Notes: generated from the sequence alone by a model not told the origin. Counted from the first letter of the stretch, positions 17,971-34,164 are shown. The stretch is 64,000 nt of DNA from Tomitella cavernea (GCF_016599145.1 NZ_JAENKO010000021.1:1-64000); one strand, 5' to 3'. Numbers and translations are program-made.

Positions 17971-18021
17971 CCAAGCGAAAACTTCCACTCCAGCCGCCAG
18001 GATGTGCAGTAAACGCTTGGT
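17970..18021. terminator. Intergenic inverted repeat between convergent genes
   Basis: ACCAAGCG (17970-17977) and CGCTTGGT (18014-18021) pair across 36 bases. The element begins at the last base of the CDF gene and precedes the 3' end of the opposing HtrA gene. A weak bidirectional terminator is possible. No T-run follows. Confidence 0.45.
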
Positions 18022-18048
18022 GGGCGGGCGTCCGGCAAAGCGACGTCG

Positions 18049-19281
18049 TCAGCCTGGCAGGCCCTCGTCGAGCGTGACGGGGGCCTGGCGGACGGCGCCG
18101 GCTGCGTCGACCCACTCCAGCACCACCTCCTCGCCCGGCCGGTGGCGGTCGATCGCCGAGGTCAGGTCGTCGGCCACGGCGACGCGTTCGCCGTCGAGCG
18201 CGGTGATGACGTCGCCCGCGCGAAGGGGAGTCGACGACGCGGCGCTGCCCGGCACGATCTCCACGACCACCGCGCCGCGCGGGGGATCGGCGGTGCGGCT
18301 GCGCACGCGCACCCCGAGCTGTGCGGTGGGACCCACGTGCACAGTGCCGTGTTGCGCGGTGCCGCCGGGGCCCGCGGCCACCGCGCCCAGGACCACGCGC
18401 GCGACGCCCAGCGCGTCGCCGATCGGCACCGCATAACCGCGGCCGCCCGCCGCCTCGGCCTGGGCCGACTCCGACTTCGCGGTGTTGATGCCCACCACGC
18501 GCCCGCTCATGTCCACCAGCGGGCCGCCCGAGTCGCCGGGATTGATGTCGGCGGCGATCTGGATGACGCCGTCCAGGCTCTCGGTGGTGCCGTTGCTGTC
18601 GGTGGCGCGGATCGACTGGTCGAACGCGGTGACGGTGCCCGGAGAGGTGATGAGCGAGCCGGTGCCGCCGGCGTTGCCGAGCGCGATGACGGGCTGTCCC
18701 AGGTGCAGAGCGCCGGCGTCGCCGAGTGCGGCGGCGGGCAGGCCTGAGGCGGCCGCACCGTCGGAGCCGGTCAGCTGGAGGATCGCGACGTCGCGCGTGC
18801 GGTCGTATCCGAGGACCTCGGCGTCGAAATCGGCGCCGGTGGACGGGACGGTGACGGAGATCGAGCGGGAACCGGACACGACGTGGTTGTTGGTGAGCAC
18901 CACGCCGTCGGCGGTGAGGATGATCCCGGTGCCCGCCCCGCGCGTGCGCAGCCCGGCCACGGCGTCGGGGATGTCGGTCCACACGGTGACCGTGGTGGGG
19001 ATGACGGCGGCGGCGACCTGGTCCACCGTCGGGGCCGGGGGAAGAGCCGGCGCGGGGCCGCCGAGCGCAATCGACGCGCCCAGAGGCGATCCCGCGTCAC
19101 CGAGGACCGTGGTAGTGGGGGAAGCGGGTGCGGTGGCCGTGGGCGACTGCGCGGACTGCCGCACGGTGTCCCACTGCTCGAGGCCGAAGCCCACGGCACC
19201 GCCCACGACGACCGCCGTGATGATCGCCGCCGCCACCATGCGCAGTGTCCCGTGGCGGCGCGGCCCGCGCGTCGGGCTCAT
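18049..19281 (-). CDS. HtrA/DegP-type trypsin-like serine protease with PDZ domain
   Basis: This 410-residue envelope protease has one N-terminal membrane anchor (about residues 15-33). A Pro/Thr/Ala-rich linker leads to an S1C protease domain with the triad His in TNNHVV, Asp in RDVAIL and Ser in NPGDSGGPL. A C-terminal PDZ domain follows (LGVRVRSRTA... to PLRAGDVITALDGERV). The fold fits the PepD/HtrA-like extracytoplasmic quality-control proteases of mycobacteria. It is on the same strand as the M50 protease, 45 bases away, so the two proteases may be coexpressed. Confidence 0.92.
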   Translation of the reverse strand: MSPTRGPRRHGTLRMVAAAIITAVVVGGAVGFGLEQWDTVRQSAQSPTATAPASPTTTVLGDAGSPLGASIALGGPAPALPPAPTVDQVAAAVIPTTVTVWTDIPDAVAGLRTRGAGTGIILTADGVVLTNNHVVSGSRSISVTVPSTGADFDAEVLGYDRTRDVAILQLTGSDGAAASGLPAAALGDAGALHLGQPVIALGNAGGTGSLITSPGTVTAFDQSIRATDSNGTTESLDGVIQIAADINPGDSGGPLVDMSGRVVGINTAKSESAQAEAAGGRGYAVPIGDALGVARVVLGAVAAGPGGTAQHGTVHVGPTAQLGVRVRSRTADPPRGAVVVEIVPGSAASSTPLRAGDVITALDGERVAVADDLTSAIDRHRPGEEVVLEWVDAAGAVRQAPVTLDEGLPG

Positions 19282-19326
19282 GCCGCCAACACTACGGTGG
19301 TCCTCCGACGGGCACGCCGGGAATCG

Positions 19327-22329
<3,003 letters not shown>

Positions 22330-22359
22330 GGCGCGCGGCGGCAGGCCGGGCGGGCGGCG

Positions 22360-26408
<4,049 letters not shown>

Positions 26409-26412
<4 letters not shown>

Positions 26413-26663
26413 GCGCCCCGGCGGTCGCCGCGGGACATCAGTGCCAGCCAGGCGTCCAGGGAGGGTTCCTCGATGAGTTCGACGAAGCCGACCTCCACGC
26501 CACGCTCGTTCCACCGGGTCACCAGCGTCATCATCCGCATCGAGTCGATGCCGAGCTCGAGCAGGTCGTCGTCGCCGGAGAGGCTGAGCACCTCCGGGTC
26601 TTCGAGGATTTCGCTGACGTCGCGTCGGAGGTCGTCCAGGGTCGCCGGCAGTGGGGTGGTCAT
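26409..26663 (-). CDS. Stand-alone aryl carrier protein for 2,3-dihydroxybenzoate
   Basis: This 84-residue acyl carrier protein would hold 2,3-dihydroxybenzoate as a thioester for the NRPS. The phosphopantetheine attachment site is the Ser in LLELGIDSMRMM, at about residue 40; the C-terminal helix has FVELIEEPSLDAWL. In E. coli and Bacillus this domain is fused to the isochorismatase (EntB/DhbB). Here it is a separate gene between the ligase and the NRPS, overlapping the NRPS start by four bases. It matches the length missing from the entB gene at 36344. I chose the ATG at 26663 for the typical carrier length. Confidence 0.87.
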
Positions 26664-26722
26664 GCGGATGCGCCGCCTTTCAGCATCGGAATCGGGTGGG
26701 GATGGTGGGGGTGACGAGAAAA

Positions 26723-28492
26723 TCACTCTCCGGCGCAGCGGGATTCGGCGAGTGCGCGCCGCAGCTGCACCCTGCTGATCTTGCCGATCCCGATCACCGG
26801 GAACTCGTCGACGATCTTCACGAGATCGGGGATCTTGTACGCCGCCAGGCCGTCCCGCCTCAGGTAACGGGTGACGTCCCGGGGGCCGAGCGGAGGCGCG
26901 CCGTCCCCCCGCTCCGGACCCCCTTGCTCCGGGCCCGCCTGCGTGCGGCGAGGGATGACGAATGCGCAGGTGCGCTCGCCCAGCGCGTCATCCGGTACGG
27001 CGACGACGGCCGCATCGTGGATGCCAGGGTGGGCGAGAAGGCGTCCCTCGACCTCGTCGGGCGAGATCTTCTCCCCACCGCGGTTGATCTGCTCCTTGAT
27101 GCGGCCGACCACGGCGAGGTTGCCGTCGGGCCGCAGCACGGCCAGGTCGCCGGTGCGGTAGAACCCGTCGTCGGTGAAGGCGGTGCGGTTGGGGTCGGTG
27201 GGGGAGCCGGAGCCGGGAACGGACGGGTCCCCGGCGCCGCCGTCCCCGTGAGCGGGTTCGAAGTATCCGCGGATGGTGTAGGGGCCGCGGGTGAGCAGGT
27301 GCCCGGGGGTGCCGTCGGGCACCGGGTCGCCGGCGTCGTCGACGATGCGGATCTCGTCGGCGGCGGAGCACGGGCGGCCCTGCGTCGCGACGATCACCTC
27401 GTGCGGGTCGTCCAGGCGGGTGTAGTTGATGAGCCCCTCGGCCATGCCGAAGACCTGCTGCAGGGTGGCGTCGAGTTCGGGGCCGACCCGCCGCGCCAGG
27501 TCGGTGCCGCACGCGGCGCCGCCGATCTGCAGGACCTCGAGGCTCGACAGGTCGTGGCGCGTGGACGCCGCGGCCGCCAGCCACGACAACGCCAGCGGCG
27601 GGACGGCCGAGGTGATGGTGACGCGTTCCGACTCGATGAGCGCGAACACCACGTCGGGGCTCGGCACGTGCGCGAGGACGACGGTGGCACCGGCGTGGAA
27701 CGCGCCGAGGATGCCGGGGGAGACGAACGGGAAGTTGTGCGCCACGGGCAGCGCCCCGAGGAACACCGAGCGCGCGTCCAGCGGGCAGGCGTCGAGGCTC
27801 TCGCGGATCGCGCACAGGTAGTCCTCGTGGCGGCGCGGGATGAGCTTGGGCACGCCCGTGCTGCCGCCGGACAGCTGCAGCAGCGCCACGTCGGAGGCGA
27901 CGGGGGGCTCCGGGAGCGGGTCCGCGTCGGTGCTGTCGCCGGGACGGTCGTAGAGGTCGCCGAGCCGGTGGAAGCCGTGCGACCCGCCGACCTCGCCCGG
28001 TTCTCCTGCGACGATGACGTGCCGCAACGCGGGCAGGTCCGCCGAGACCTCGGCGGCGAGGGCGCGGTAGTCGAATCCGAGGTGCTTGTCGGCGACGATG
28101 TAGGCGACGGCGCCGGTGTGCCCGCAGAACTGCACGATCTCGGTGCGCCGGTGTGCGGGGAGCGCCAGCACCGCCACGGCGCCGAGGCGCAGCAGCGCGA
28201 AGAAGGTTTCGACGAACGCCGCGCCGTTGGGCAGGTGCACCACCACGTGGTCGCCGCGCCGGATGCCCGTCCGATGCAGGCCCGCCGCCAGGCCGTCGAC
28301 GCGAGCGGCGAGCTCGTCGTAGGTCAGGCGGGTTCCGCCGGCGACGAGCGCGAGCCGGTCGCCGTGCGCGGCGGCCCGCGTGCTGAGCACGTCGCACAGG
28401 GTCTCGTCGCGCCAGAGACCCTGCGCGCGGTAACTGCGGGCGTAGTCCTCGGGCCAGTCGGGGTAGCGGGACCGCGTGGTGGTGCCGGCCAT
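26723..28492 (-). CDS. entE: 2,3-Dihydroxybenzoate-AMP ligase, EntE/DhbE-like
   Basis: This enzyme activates 2,3-dihydroxybenzoate as the acyl-adenylate and loads it onto the aryl carrier protein. The 589-residue protein has the adenylation motifs LQLSGGSTGVPKLIPR (A3), GMAEG (A5), YRTGDLAVLRPDGNLAVVGRIKEQINRGGEKI (A7-A8) and the late GIGKISRVQL with the catalytic Lys. LPVAHNFPFVSPG carries the His-Asn pair typical of aryl-acid ligases. It is about 50 residues longer than EntE because of Gly/Pro-rich inserts around residues 430 and 540. The ATG overlaps the fepB stop (TGATG), so it is second in the operon. Confidence 0.93.
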   Translation of the reverse strand: MAGTTTRSRYPDWPEDYARSYRAQGLWRDETLCDVLSTRAAAHGDRLALVAGGTRLTYDELAARVDGLAAGLHRTGIRRGDHVVVHLPNGAAFVETFFALLRLGAVAVLALPAHRRTEIVQFCGHTGAVAYIVADKHLGFDYRALAAEVSADLPALRHVIVAGEPGEVGGSHGFHRLGDLYDRPGDSTDADPLPEPPVASDVALLQLSGGSTGVPKLIPRRHEDYLCAIRESLDACPLDARSVFLGALPVAHNFPFVSPGILGAFHAGATVVLAHVPSPDVVFALIESERVTITSAVPPLALSWLAAAASTRHDLSSLEVLQIGGAACGTDLARRVGPELDATLQQVFGMAEGLINYTRLDDPHEVIVATQGRPCSAADEIRIVDDAGDPVPDGTPGHLLTRGPYTIRGYFEPAHGDGGAGDPSVPGSGSPTDPNRTAFTDDGFYRTGDLAVLRPDGNLAVVGRIKEQINRGGEKISPDEVEGRLLAHPGIHDAAVVAVPDDALGERTCAFVIPRRTQAGPEQGGPERGDGAPPLGPRDVTRYLRRDGLAAYKIPDLVKIVDEFPVIGIGKISRVQLRRALAESRCAGE

Positions 28493-29526
28493 CAGTTCGC
28501 CATCGCCTCGTCGACGTCGTCGAGCATCGACATCGCGGCCAGCGGGCCGCCCAGGCTCATCCACTGCGAGCCGTCGACGGTGCTGACGTGGCCCTCCTGG
28601 ACGGCGGAGAGCGCGGCGAACGACGGGCTGGCCATCGCGGCGTCGAGCGCGTCGACGTCGTTGCCCTGCCCGGAGAGGGTGCCCACGAAGATCCAGTCGC
28701 CGTCGATGGCGTCGAGGTTCTCCATGCTCAGCGGCATGCTGTGCTGCGCGGTCTCCTGCTGTGCCTCGGGGCGCTGGAAGCCGACGTCGTTGAGCACGCT
28801 GCCTGCGAACGTCCCCTTGTTGATGGTGCTGGGCCCCTTGGGGTTCCAGCGCACCACGCTGACGACCGAGTCTGCGGCCGGGCCCAGGTCCTGCTGCACC
28901 GACGCCACCTTGGCCTGGTACTCGTCCATGAAGGCCTGCTGCTGGTCGGTGCGGCCGAGCGTCTCGCCGATGGTGGCGAACGCGTCCTTCCAGTTCTCGC
29001 CGAGCTGGAAGGTGACGACTGTGGGCGCGATCTGGCGCAGGCGGGCGAGCACCTGCTGGTCGCGCACCTGGCCCGCGAGGATGACGTCCGGGTCGGCCTT
29101 GATCACCTTGTCCAGCTCGGGGCCGGTGACGGTGCCGACCATGGTGATGCCATCCGCCTTGTCGCCGAGGTAGCGCGGGGCGCCGTCCTGGCCGCGGCCG
29201 GCGGTCGCGCCCACGGGCGTCACGCCGAGTGCGAGCGCCGCATCGAGGTCCATCTCGCTCAGCGTCACGACACGCTGCGGGTCCGCGGGCACCTCGACCT
29301 CGGTGCCGGTGGCATCGGTGATGGTGACGGTGTCGGCCGACGCCGCCGATGCCGCATCGGCCTCGCCCGACTCGCCGGATCCGCTACCGCATGCGGTGAG
29401 CGCGAGCATCAGCGCCATGAGAACGGTGAACAGCGCGGCGAGGCCGGACCGGCGGCGCGGACCGCGGCCCGCACCGGCACGGCCTCGGGGCGCGGGGCGG
29501 GCGCCGGGGATCGTTGATTGCGGCAT
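28492..29526 (-). CDS. Ferric-siderophore ABC transporter substrate-binding lipoprotein, FepB-like
   Basis: This 344-residue lipoprotein would capture the ferric siderophore outside the membrane. A basic N-terminus, hydrophobic stretch (LAALFTVLMALMLALTAC) and the lipobox LTAC mark it for lipidation. The mature part is a class III binding protein (PeriBP, TroA-like): VEVPADPQRVVTLSEMDLDAALALGVTPVG, then DPDVILAGQVRDQQVLARLRQIAPTVV. It is the first gene of the minus-strand operon with entE, the carrier protein and entF. The IdeR box ~140 bases upstream likely controls it, leaving a long untranslated leader (29527-29664) with no other feature seen. Confidence 0.9.
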   Translation of the reverse strand: MPQSTIPGARPAPRGRAGAGRGPRRRSGLAALFTVLMALMLALTACGSGSGESGEADAASAASADTVTITDATGTEVEVPADPQRVVTLSEMDLDAALALGVTPVGATAGRGQDGAPRYLGDKADGITMVGTVTGPELDKVIKADPDVILAGQVRDQQVLARLRQIAPTVVTFQLGENWKDAFATIGETLGRTDQQQAFMDEYQAKVASVQQDLGPAADSVVSVVRWNPKGPSTINKGTFAGSVLNDVGFQRPEAQQETAQHSMPLSMENLDAIDGDWIFVGTLSGQGNDVDALDAAMASPSFAALSAVQEGHVSTVDGSQWMSLGGPLAAMSMLDDVDEAMAN

Positions 29527-29664
29527 GAATGCTCCGTAGTGTTGTTGCGGTTGCGTCAGTGTTGTCGTGGACGTACGACCGGATCCGGGGTGCCGGGGGG
29601 CCGCTGTACGCGGGCGGGCCGCGTCGTCCCACTCGGCGGGGCCCGTTCGACCCCGCCCCGTCGG

Positions 29665-29683
29665 TTAGCTTAGGCTAACTTCA
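29665..29683. promoter_or_regulatory. IdeR/DmdR iron box in the divergent fepB-fepD promoter region
   Basis: TTAGCTTAGGCTAACTTCA matches the IdeR/DmdR consensus TTAGGTTAGGCTAACCTAA at 14 of 19 positions, including the conserved TTAGGCTAA core. A plus-strand -10 (TAGGCT, 29671-29676) lies within the box and six bases before the fepD ATG. On the minus strand TAAGCT inside the box can serve as a -10 for the fepB operon. Iron-loaded IdeR binding here would block both. Confidence 0.85.
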
Positions 29684-30801
29684 TGGTCGTCGATCATGCT
29701 GCCACGGACCGCCGCCCCGGCGCCAGGGGGGTGTCTCCTATCGGGTTGGGCGGCAAACGGAGCCGCGTCGGGGCACGACGTCATGTCGTGTCGGCCGCGC
29801 TCCTTGTGCTGGCGGTGCTGCTGGCCGCCGTGGCGTCGCTGCTGTTCGGATCGGGCGATACGGGCGTGTGGCGTGCGGTGCAGTTCCTGGTGGGCGGCGG
29901 CGACGCGCGCGCCGACGAGCACCTCCGCATCGTCGTGATGGACCTGCGCCTGCCACGGACGTTCGCCGCGCTGTTGATCGGCGTGGCGCTGGGCGTGGCA
30001 GGCGCACTGTTGCAGGCGGTCACGCGCAACCCCCTCGCGGAGACCGGGCTCCTCGGCGTCAACGCGGGCGGCGCGCTGGGGGTCGTCTCCGGCATCATGC
30101 TCGGCGCCGCGGGCACCGGGACCGCGCGGCTGGGCTGGGCATTCGCCGGCGCCCTCATCGTCAGTGCCGTGGTACTGCTCATCGCAGCCAAGGGGTCCGG
30201 CGGGGCGTCGCCGCTGCGACTGGTGCTCGCCGGCGCAGCGATCGGAGCCACAGTCCGCGGCGTCACCGCCTACCTGCTGCTGGGCAAACAGGCGAGCTAC
30301 GACGAATACCGGTGGTGGATCCTCGGTTCGCTGTCCGGTGTGTCGGCCGAGTCGGTCATCGACGTACTGCCGTTCGTGATCGTGGGCGTCGTCATCGCGC
30401 TCGCCTCCTCCCGTCCGCTGTCGGCGCTGTCGCTGGGCGATGAGACCGCGCGGTCGCTGGGGCACCGGCCCAAGCTGATCCGGTCGGTCGTGGTCGTCGC
30501 GGTGACGCTGCTGACGGCGGCGTCGGTGGCGGTGGCGGGGCCGGTGGCCTTCGTCGGGCTGCTCGCGCCGTACATCGCCCGCGCGGTGGTCGGCACGGCG
30601 ATGGGGCCGCAACTGCTGTTCGCGGGGCTCGCCGGCGCGCTCGCGGTGCTGGTCGCGGACGTGGCCGCCCGGCTGGTGATCGCCCCGTACGAGGCGCCGG
30701 TGGCGGTGCTGCTCGCACTCATCGGCGCGCCGCTGCTCATCATGCTCGCCCGCTCGTCCCGGCTGCTCACACTGGGCGCGTCGAAGCAGGGGGCGCTGTG
30801 A
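29683..30801 (+). CDS. fepD: Ferric-siderophore ABC permease, FepD-like (FecCD family)
   Basis: This 372-residue inner-membrane permease has about nine to ten membrane helices and the FecCD signatures LRLPRTFAALLIGVALGVAGALLQAVTRNPLAETGLLGVNAGGA and VAGPVAFVGLLAPYIAR. It forms a heterodimeric channel with the next gene. The ATG is inside the iron box and six bases after a -10, so it is most likely a leaderless start. A later GTG (29731) is possible but has poor spacing. It overlaps fepG by four bases. Confidence 0.92.
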   Translation: MVVDHAATDRRPGARGVSPIGLGGKRSRVGARRHVVSAALLVLAVLLAAVASLLFGSGDTGVWRAVQFLVGGGDARADEHLRIVVMDLRLPRTFAALLIGVALGVAGALLQAVTRNPLAETGLLGVNAGGALGVVSGIMLGAAGTGTARLGWAFAGALIVSAVVLLIAAKGSGGASPLRLVLAGAAIGATVRGVTAYLLLGKQASYDEYRWWILGSLSGVSAESVIDVLPFVIVGVVIALASSRPLSALSLGDETARSLGHRPKLIRSVVVVAVTLLTAASVAVAGPVAFVGLLAPYIARAVVGTAMGPQLLFAGLAGALAVLVADVAARLVIAPYEAPVAVLLALIGAPLLIMLARSSRLLTLGASKQGAL

Positions 30802-31913
30802 CGGCGGCGAAAACCCCGGTGCCGACGGAAACCCCGGTGCCGGAAGGCGACCGCGTGAAGGGCGGCGCCGCAGCGGCGGCACGGCCCCCGGACGGGTTCG
30901 TGGTCCGCGCCGGCGGCTACTCCGTAGTGCTCGCGCGGCGGGGGAGTCTCGTCGTCGCCGTGATGGCGGTGTGTGCGGCAGCGCTGGTGGTGGCATCACT
31001 GCTCACCGACTCGGCGGGGTTCGGCACCGGAGAGCTGTTTGCCGGGCTGTTCGGCCGCGCCGGCAACGGCGTGAACCTGCTTGTGCAGCAGATATTCCTG
31101 CCCCGGGTGGTGTGCGCGCTGCTGGCTGGCGCGGGCCTGGGCGCTGCCGGTTGCCTGTCGCAGACCCTCGCCCGTAACCGTCTGGCGACCCCCGACATGC
31201 TCGGCGTCAGCGAGGGTGCCACCACCGCGATGCTCGCCGTCGCGGGTGCCAGCGTCACCGGGCTGGTGGGCGCGTGGTGGGCGGGGCCCGTGGGCGCGGC
31301 GGCGGCCGGACTCGTCGTGGTGCTGTTGGCCGGCGGGATGGGGCGGGCCGGGTACCGGGTGCTCATCGTGGGGGTCGCGCTGACCACCATGCTCTCGTCG
31401 GTCACCCAGCTGGTGCTGGCCACCCAGAACATCAACTCCGCGGGCGGATCATTCCTGTGGACCATGGGCAGCCTCAACGGCCGCGGCTACGAGACCGCGG
31501 TGCCGGTGGCCGTCGGCCTGGCCGTGCTGTTCCCGCTCGCGCTGCTGATGGCGAGGAGGCTGGGGGTGCTGCGTCTCGACGACGCCACAGCCGCGACGCT
31601 GGGGCTGCGTCCGGATCGCACCCGGCTGGCGGTGCTGGCGGTGGCCGTCGGAATGGCGGGTCTGGCCGTCGGCGTCGGCGGGCCCATCGGGTTCGTCGCG
31701 TTGGCCGCGCCGGTGATCGCTTCGCGGCTGGCCGGGCCGGCGCGGGTCCCGGTGCTCTCGTCCGCAGTGGTGGGCGCGGTACTGGTGGTCGCCGCCGACC
31801 TCGCCGCCCGCACTCTCGCACCCGTCGAGATCCCCGCCGGCGTGGTCACCGCCGTCCTCGGCGGGCCGTTCCTGCTGTGGGTGCTGTTGTCGCGAGAAGG
31901 AGGAGGCCGATGA
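30798..31913 (+). CDS. fepG: Ferric-siderophore ABC permease, FepG-like (FecCD family)
   Basis: This 371-residue permease is the second half of the importer. FecCD motifs are QQIFLPRVVCALLAGAGLGAAGCLSQTLARNRLATPDMLGVSEGA and VGGPIGFVALAAPVIASRLAGPARVPVLSSAVVGA. The first ~40 residues are a polar Pro/Ala-rich cytoplasmic tail. The GTG start overlaps the fepD stop and the gene overlaps fepC (ATGA). Confidence 0.92.
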   Translation: MTAAKTPVPTETPVPEGDRVKGGAAAAARPPDGFVVRAGGYSVVLARRGSLVVAVMAVCAAALVVASLLTDSAGFGTGELFAGLFGRAGNGVNLLVQQIFLPRVVCALLAGAGLGAAGCLSQTLARNRLATPDMLGVSEGATTAMLAVAGASVTGLVGAWWAGPVGAAAAGLVVVLLAGGMGRAGYRVLIVGVALTTMLSSVTQLVLATQNINSAGGSFLWTMGSLNGRGYETAVPVAVGLAVLFPLALLMARRLGVLRLDDATAATLGLRPDRTRLAVLAVAVGMAGLAVGVGGPIGFVALAAPVIASRLAGPARVPVLSSAVVGAVLVVAADLAARTLAPVEIPAGVVTAVLGGPFLLWVLLSREGGGR

Positions 31914-32800
31914 CCGAAGCGACTGCCGCCGCGCCGGCCGGCGGCGCCGTGGGCTGGAGCCTGGAGGTCTCCGGGCTCAGCGCGGGCTATTCGGGCGCCC
32001 CCGCGGTGCGCCACGTGTCGTTCACCGCGGGGGCGGGGCGTGTCGTGGCCATCGTCGGGCCCAACGGCTGCGGCAAGTCCACTTTGCTCCGGTCGATCGC
32101 CCGTCTGCACAAGCCGACCTCGGGCGCGGTGACGGTGGGCGGCGAGGACCTGTGGCGGATGCGTCCGCGCCAGGCCGCGCACCGGGTGGCGTTGTTGCCG
32201 CAGTCTCCGCAGGCCCCCGAGGCGCTCACCGTGGCGGGCCTTGTGGGCTACGGACGGCATCCCCACCAGGGCCTGTTCCGCCAGTGGTCGTACCGCGACG
32301 AGCAGGCGGTGGCCGCCGCACTGGAAGCCACCGGCACGACGTCGCTGGCGGGGCGACGCCTGGACGAACTCTCCGGCGGCCAGCGGCAACGCTGCTGGTT
32401 CGCCATGGTCATGGCCCAGGAATCGCCGGTACTGCTGTTGGACGAGCCGACGAGCGCCCTCGACCTGGGGCACGCGGCGAGCGTGCTGGGTCTCGCCAGG
32501 GGCGTCGCCCGAGCAGGTCGCACCGTGGTGATGGTGGTGCACGACATCGGAGCCGCCGCGCGCTACGCGGACGACGTGCTGGCCATGCGTGACGGCGAGA
32601 TGGTCGCGTGGGGTCCGCCCGGCGAGGTCGTGGACGCCGCGCTGGTGCGGACTCTGTTCGACATCGACGCGGACATCCTCACCGCGCCCAGCGACGGAGC
32701 GCCGGTGGTGGTCACCAGGGAGCATCCGGCCGCCCTCGATGCCTGCCCAGCGCCCGGTGCGGTGCCCGGCTCCCCGCCGGTGGCGACGGTGCACGCGTGA
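31910..32800 (+). CDS. fepC: Ferric-siderophore ABC transporter ATPase, FepC-like
   Basis: This 296-residue cytoplasmic ATPase powers siderophore import. Walker A is GPNGCGKST, the signature LSGGQRQRCW, Walker B LLLDEPTSALDLGHA and the switch His is in MVVHDIG. The Q-loop region LLPQSPQAPEALTVAGLVGYGRHPHQ is typical of iron-siderophore ATPases. GAGAAGGAGGAGG precedes the ATG. It overlaps the esterase start by four bases (GTGA). Confidence 0.95.
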   Translation: MTEATAAAPAGGAVGWSLEVSGLSAGYSGAPAVRHVSFTAGAGRVVAIVGPNGCGKSTLLRSIARLHKPTSGAVTVGGEDLWRMRPRQAAHRVALLPQSPQAPEALTVAGLVGYGRHPHQGLFRQWSYRDEQAVAAALEATGTTSLAGRRLDELSGGQRQRCWFAMVMAQESPVLLLDEPTSALDLGHAASVLGLARGVARAGRTVVMVVHDIGAAARYADDVLAMRDGEMVAWGPPGEVVDAALVRTLFDIDADILTAPSDGAPVVVTREHPAALDACPAPGAVPGSPPVATVHA

Positions 32801-34083
32801 CTGCGCGGGGCGCCGCGGCACCGCACCACGCGACCCCGCCGCAGACGCCCAGACCCGCGTCGGCGCCGCTGGCGGACAGCCCGCGGATCGGGTGCCTCGA
32901 GGATCAAGTGGGGCGGGGGATTCCGGGCGCGGTGGAAGCCTTTTGGCGGGAGGTCGCCGCAGAGGGGACGCCGCTGATCGAGGCGGTCCCGGGCGCTGGC
33001 GACGCGGGCGCCGGCGCGGCCCCGGCAGACGAGGTGATCGCCACCTTCGTCCATCGCGGCGGGCCGGCCGCCGCCATGGTGAACAAGTTGCACGACCGCG
33101 CCGACCCGGCCGCCTCGCGAATGCGGAACGTCGAGGGCACCGACGTGTGGTGGCTCGCCTACCGGCTCCCGGTCGGCTGGCGCGGCAGCTATCACTTGGT
33201 GCCGGGCGACGAGTCTGCCGAACCCGCCGCAGCCGTCCCCGACCCGCACAATCCGCGCCGGCTCGCGCAGCCGGGCGGCGCGGACAAGAGCGTGGCGGCG
33301 ATGCCCCAGGCCCCTGCGGACGACCATCTGGCCCCGCCGCCGGGCACGCCGGCCGGTGCGGTGGAGACGCACGAGGTGACCAGTGCGGCGCTGGGCAACA
33401 CCCGGCGGGTGTGGGTGCACACCCCGCACGGCTTCTCCGGGGCCGGCGCGCCGGCGGGCGGATATCCGGTTCTGGTGCTCCTCGACGGCGCCACCTGGTT
33501 CGAGACCGCACCGATCGGGCCGACGCTCGACCACCTTTACGCGCGGGGGGAGCTGCCCGCGATGGTGACGGTGGGCGTCGACACCCTGGGGCCGTCGGTG
33601 CGCAACGAGGAACTGACCTGTCACGCGCCGTTCGTCCGTTTCGTCACCGACGAGCTGCTGCCGTGGGTGGAGCGGCGCCTGCCGGTCACCCGGGATCCGG
33701 CACGCACCGTCATCGCCGGTCAGAGCCTGGGCGGACTGGCGGCGGCGTTCATCGCGGGCTCGGCGCCGGAGCGCGTCGGATGCGTCCTGGCCCAGTCTCC
33801 GTCGCTGTGGTGGCGGGGGCGCGGTCCTGGCGGGGAGTCGTCGCAGGACGGGCGCGAATGGCTGACCGACTGGTATGCGCGGCGTGAGCGGCTTCCGGTG
33901 CGTTTCCACCTGGAGGTCGGGTGCGACGAGTGGGTGAACCTGATGCCGGCCCGACGATTCCGGGATGTTCTCGAGTACAAGGGGTATCCGCTGGGGTACC
34001 GCGAGTTCGGCGGTGGGCACGATGTCGCCTGCTGGCGTGTCGGCATCGCCGGCGGCCTCGCATCGCTGACGCATGGATGGTAG
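32797..34083 (+). CDS. fes: Enterobactin-esterase-like (Fes/IroD) siderophore hydrolase
   Basis: This 428-residue cytoplasmic enzyme should cut the ester backbone of the imported ferric siderophore to free the iron. An N-terminal Fes-type domain (AFWREVAAEGTPLIE, GTDVWWLAYRLPVGWRGSYHLVPGDE) precedes an esterase-D hydrolase domain with VWVHTPHGF, VLVLLDGATWFE, the nucleophile Ser in AGQSLGGLAAA and a C-terminal GGHD His. No signal peptide is seen. Its presence supports an ester-linked (serine lactone) siderophore, in agreement with the serine code of the NRPS. The GTG overlaps the fepC stop. Confidence 0.9.
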   Translation: MTARGAAAPHHATPPQTPRPASAPLADSPRIGCLEDQVGRGIPGAVEAFWREVAAEGTPLIEAVPGAGDAGAGAAPADEVIATFVHRGGPAAAMVNKLHDRADPAASRMRNVEGTDVWWLAYRLPVGWRGSYHLVPGDESAEPAAAVPDPHNPRRLAQPGGADKSVAAMPQAPADDHLAPPPGTPAGAVETHEVTSAALGNTRRVWVHTPHGFSGAGAPAGGYPVLVLLDGATWFETAPIGPTLDHLYARGELPAMVTVGVDTLGPSVRNEELTCHAPFVRFVTDELLPWVERRLPVTRDPARTVIAGQSLGGLAAAFIAGSAPERVGCVLAQSPSLWWRGRGPGGESSQDGREWLTDWYARRERLPVRFHLEVGCDEWVNLMPARRFRDVLEYKGYPLGYREFGGGHDVACWRVGIAGGLASLTHGW

Positions 34084-34124
34084 CCGGGACCGTTGGGCCG
34101 CTTGGCAACCCGACCAATCATCTG

Positions 34125-34143
34125 TTAGGTTAGGCTAACCAAA
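34125..34143 (+). promoter_or_regulatory. IdeR/DmdR iron box upstream of entA
   Basis: TTAGGTTAGGCTAACCAAA differs from the IdeR consensus at one of 19 positions. -10-like TAGGTT/TAGGCT elements lie inside the box (34126-34136) and a TTGGCA (34102-34107) could be the -35. The box is 22 bases upstream of the entA start, so iron-bound IdeR should repress entA and the genes behind it. Confidence 0.93.
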
Positions 34144-34164
34144 TCATTGATCGGAGGGTGCATC

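Noticed and set aside
34102-34107. TTGGCA paired with TAGGCT (34131-34136) as the entA promoter
   Set aside because: The spacing of 23 bases is too long; pairing with TAGGTT (34126-34131) gives a normal 18, so only the latter is considered.
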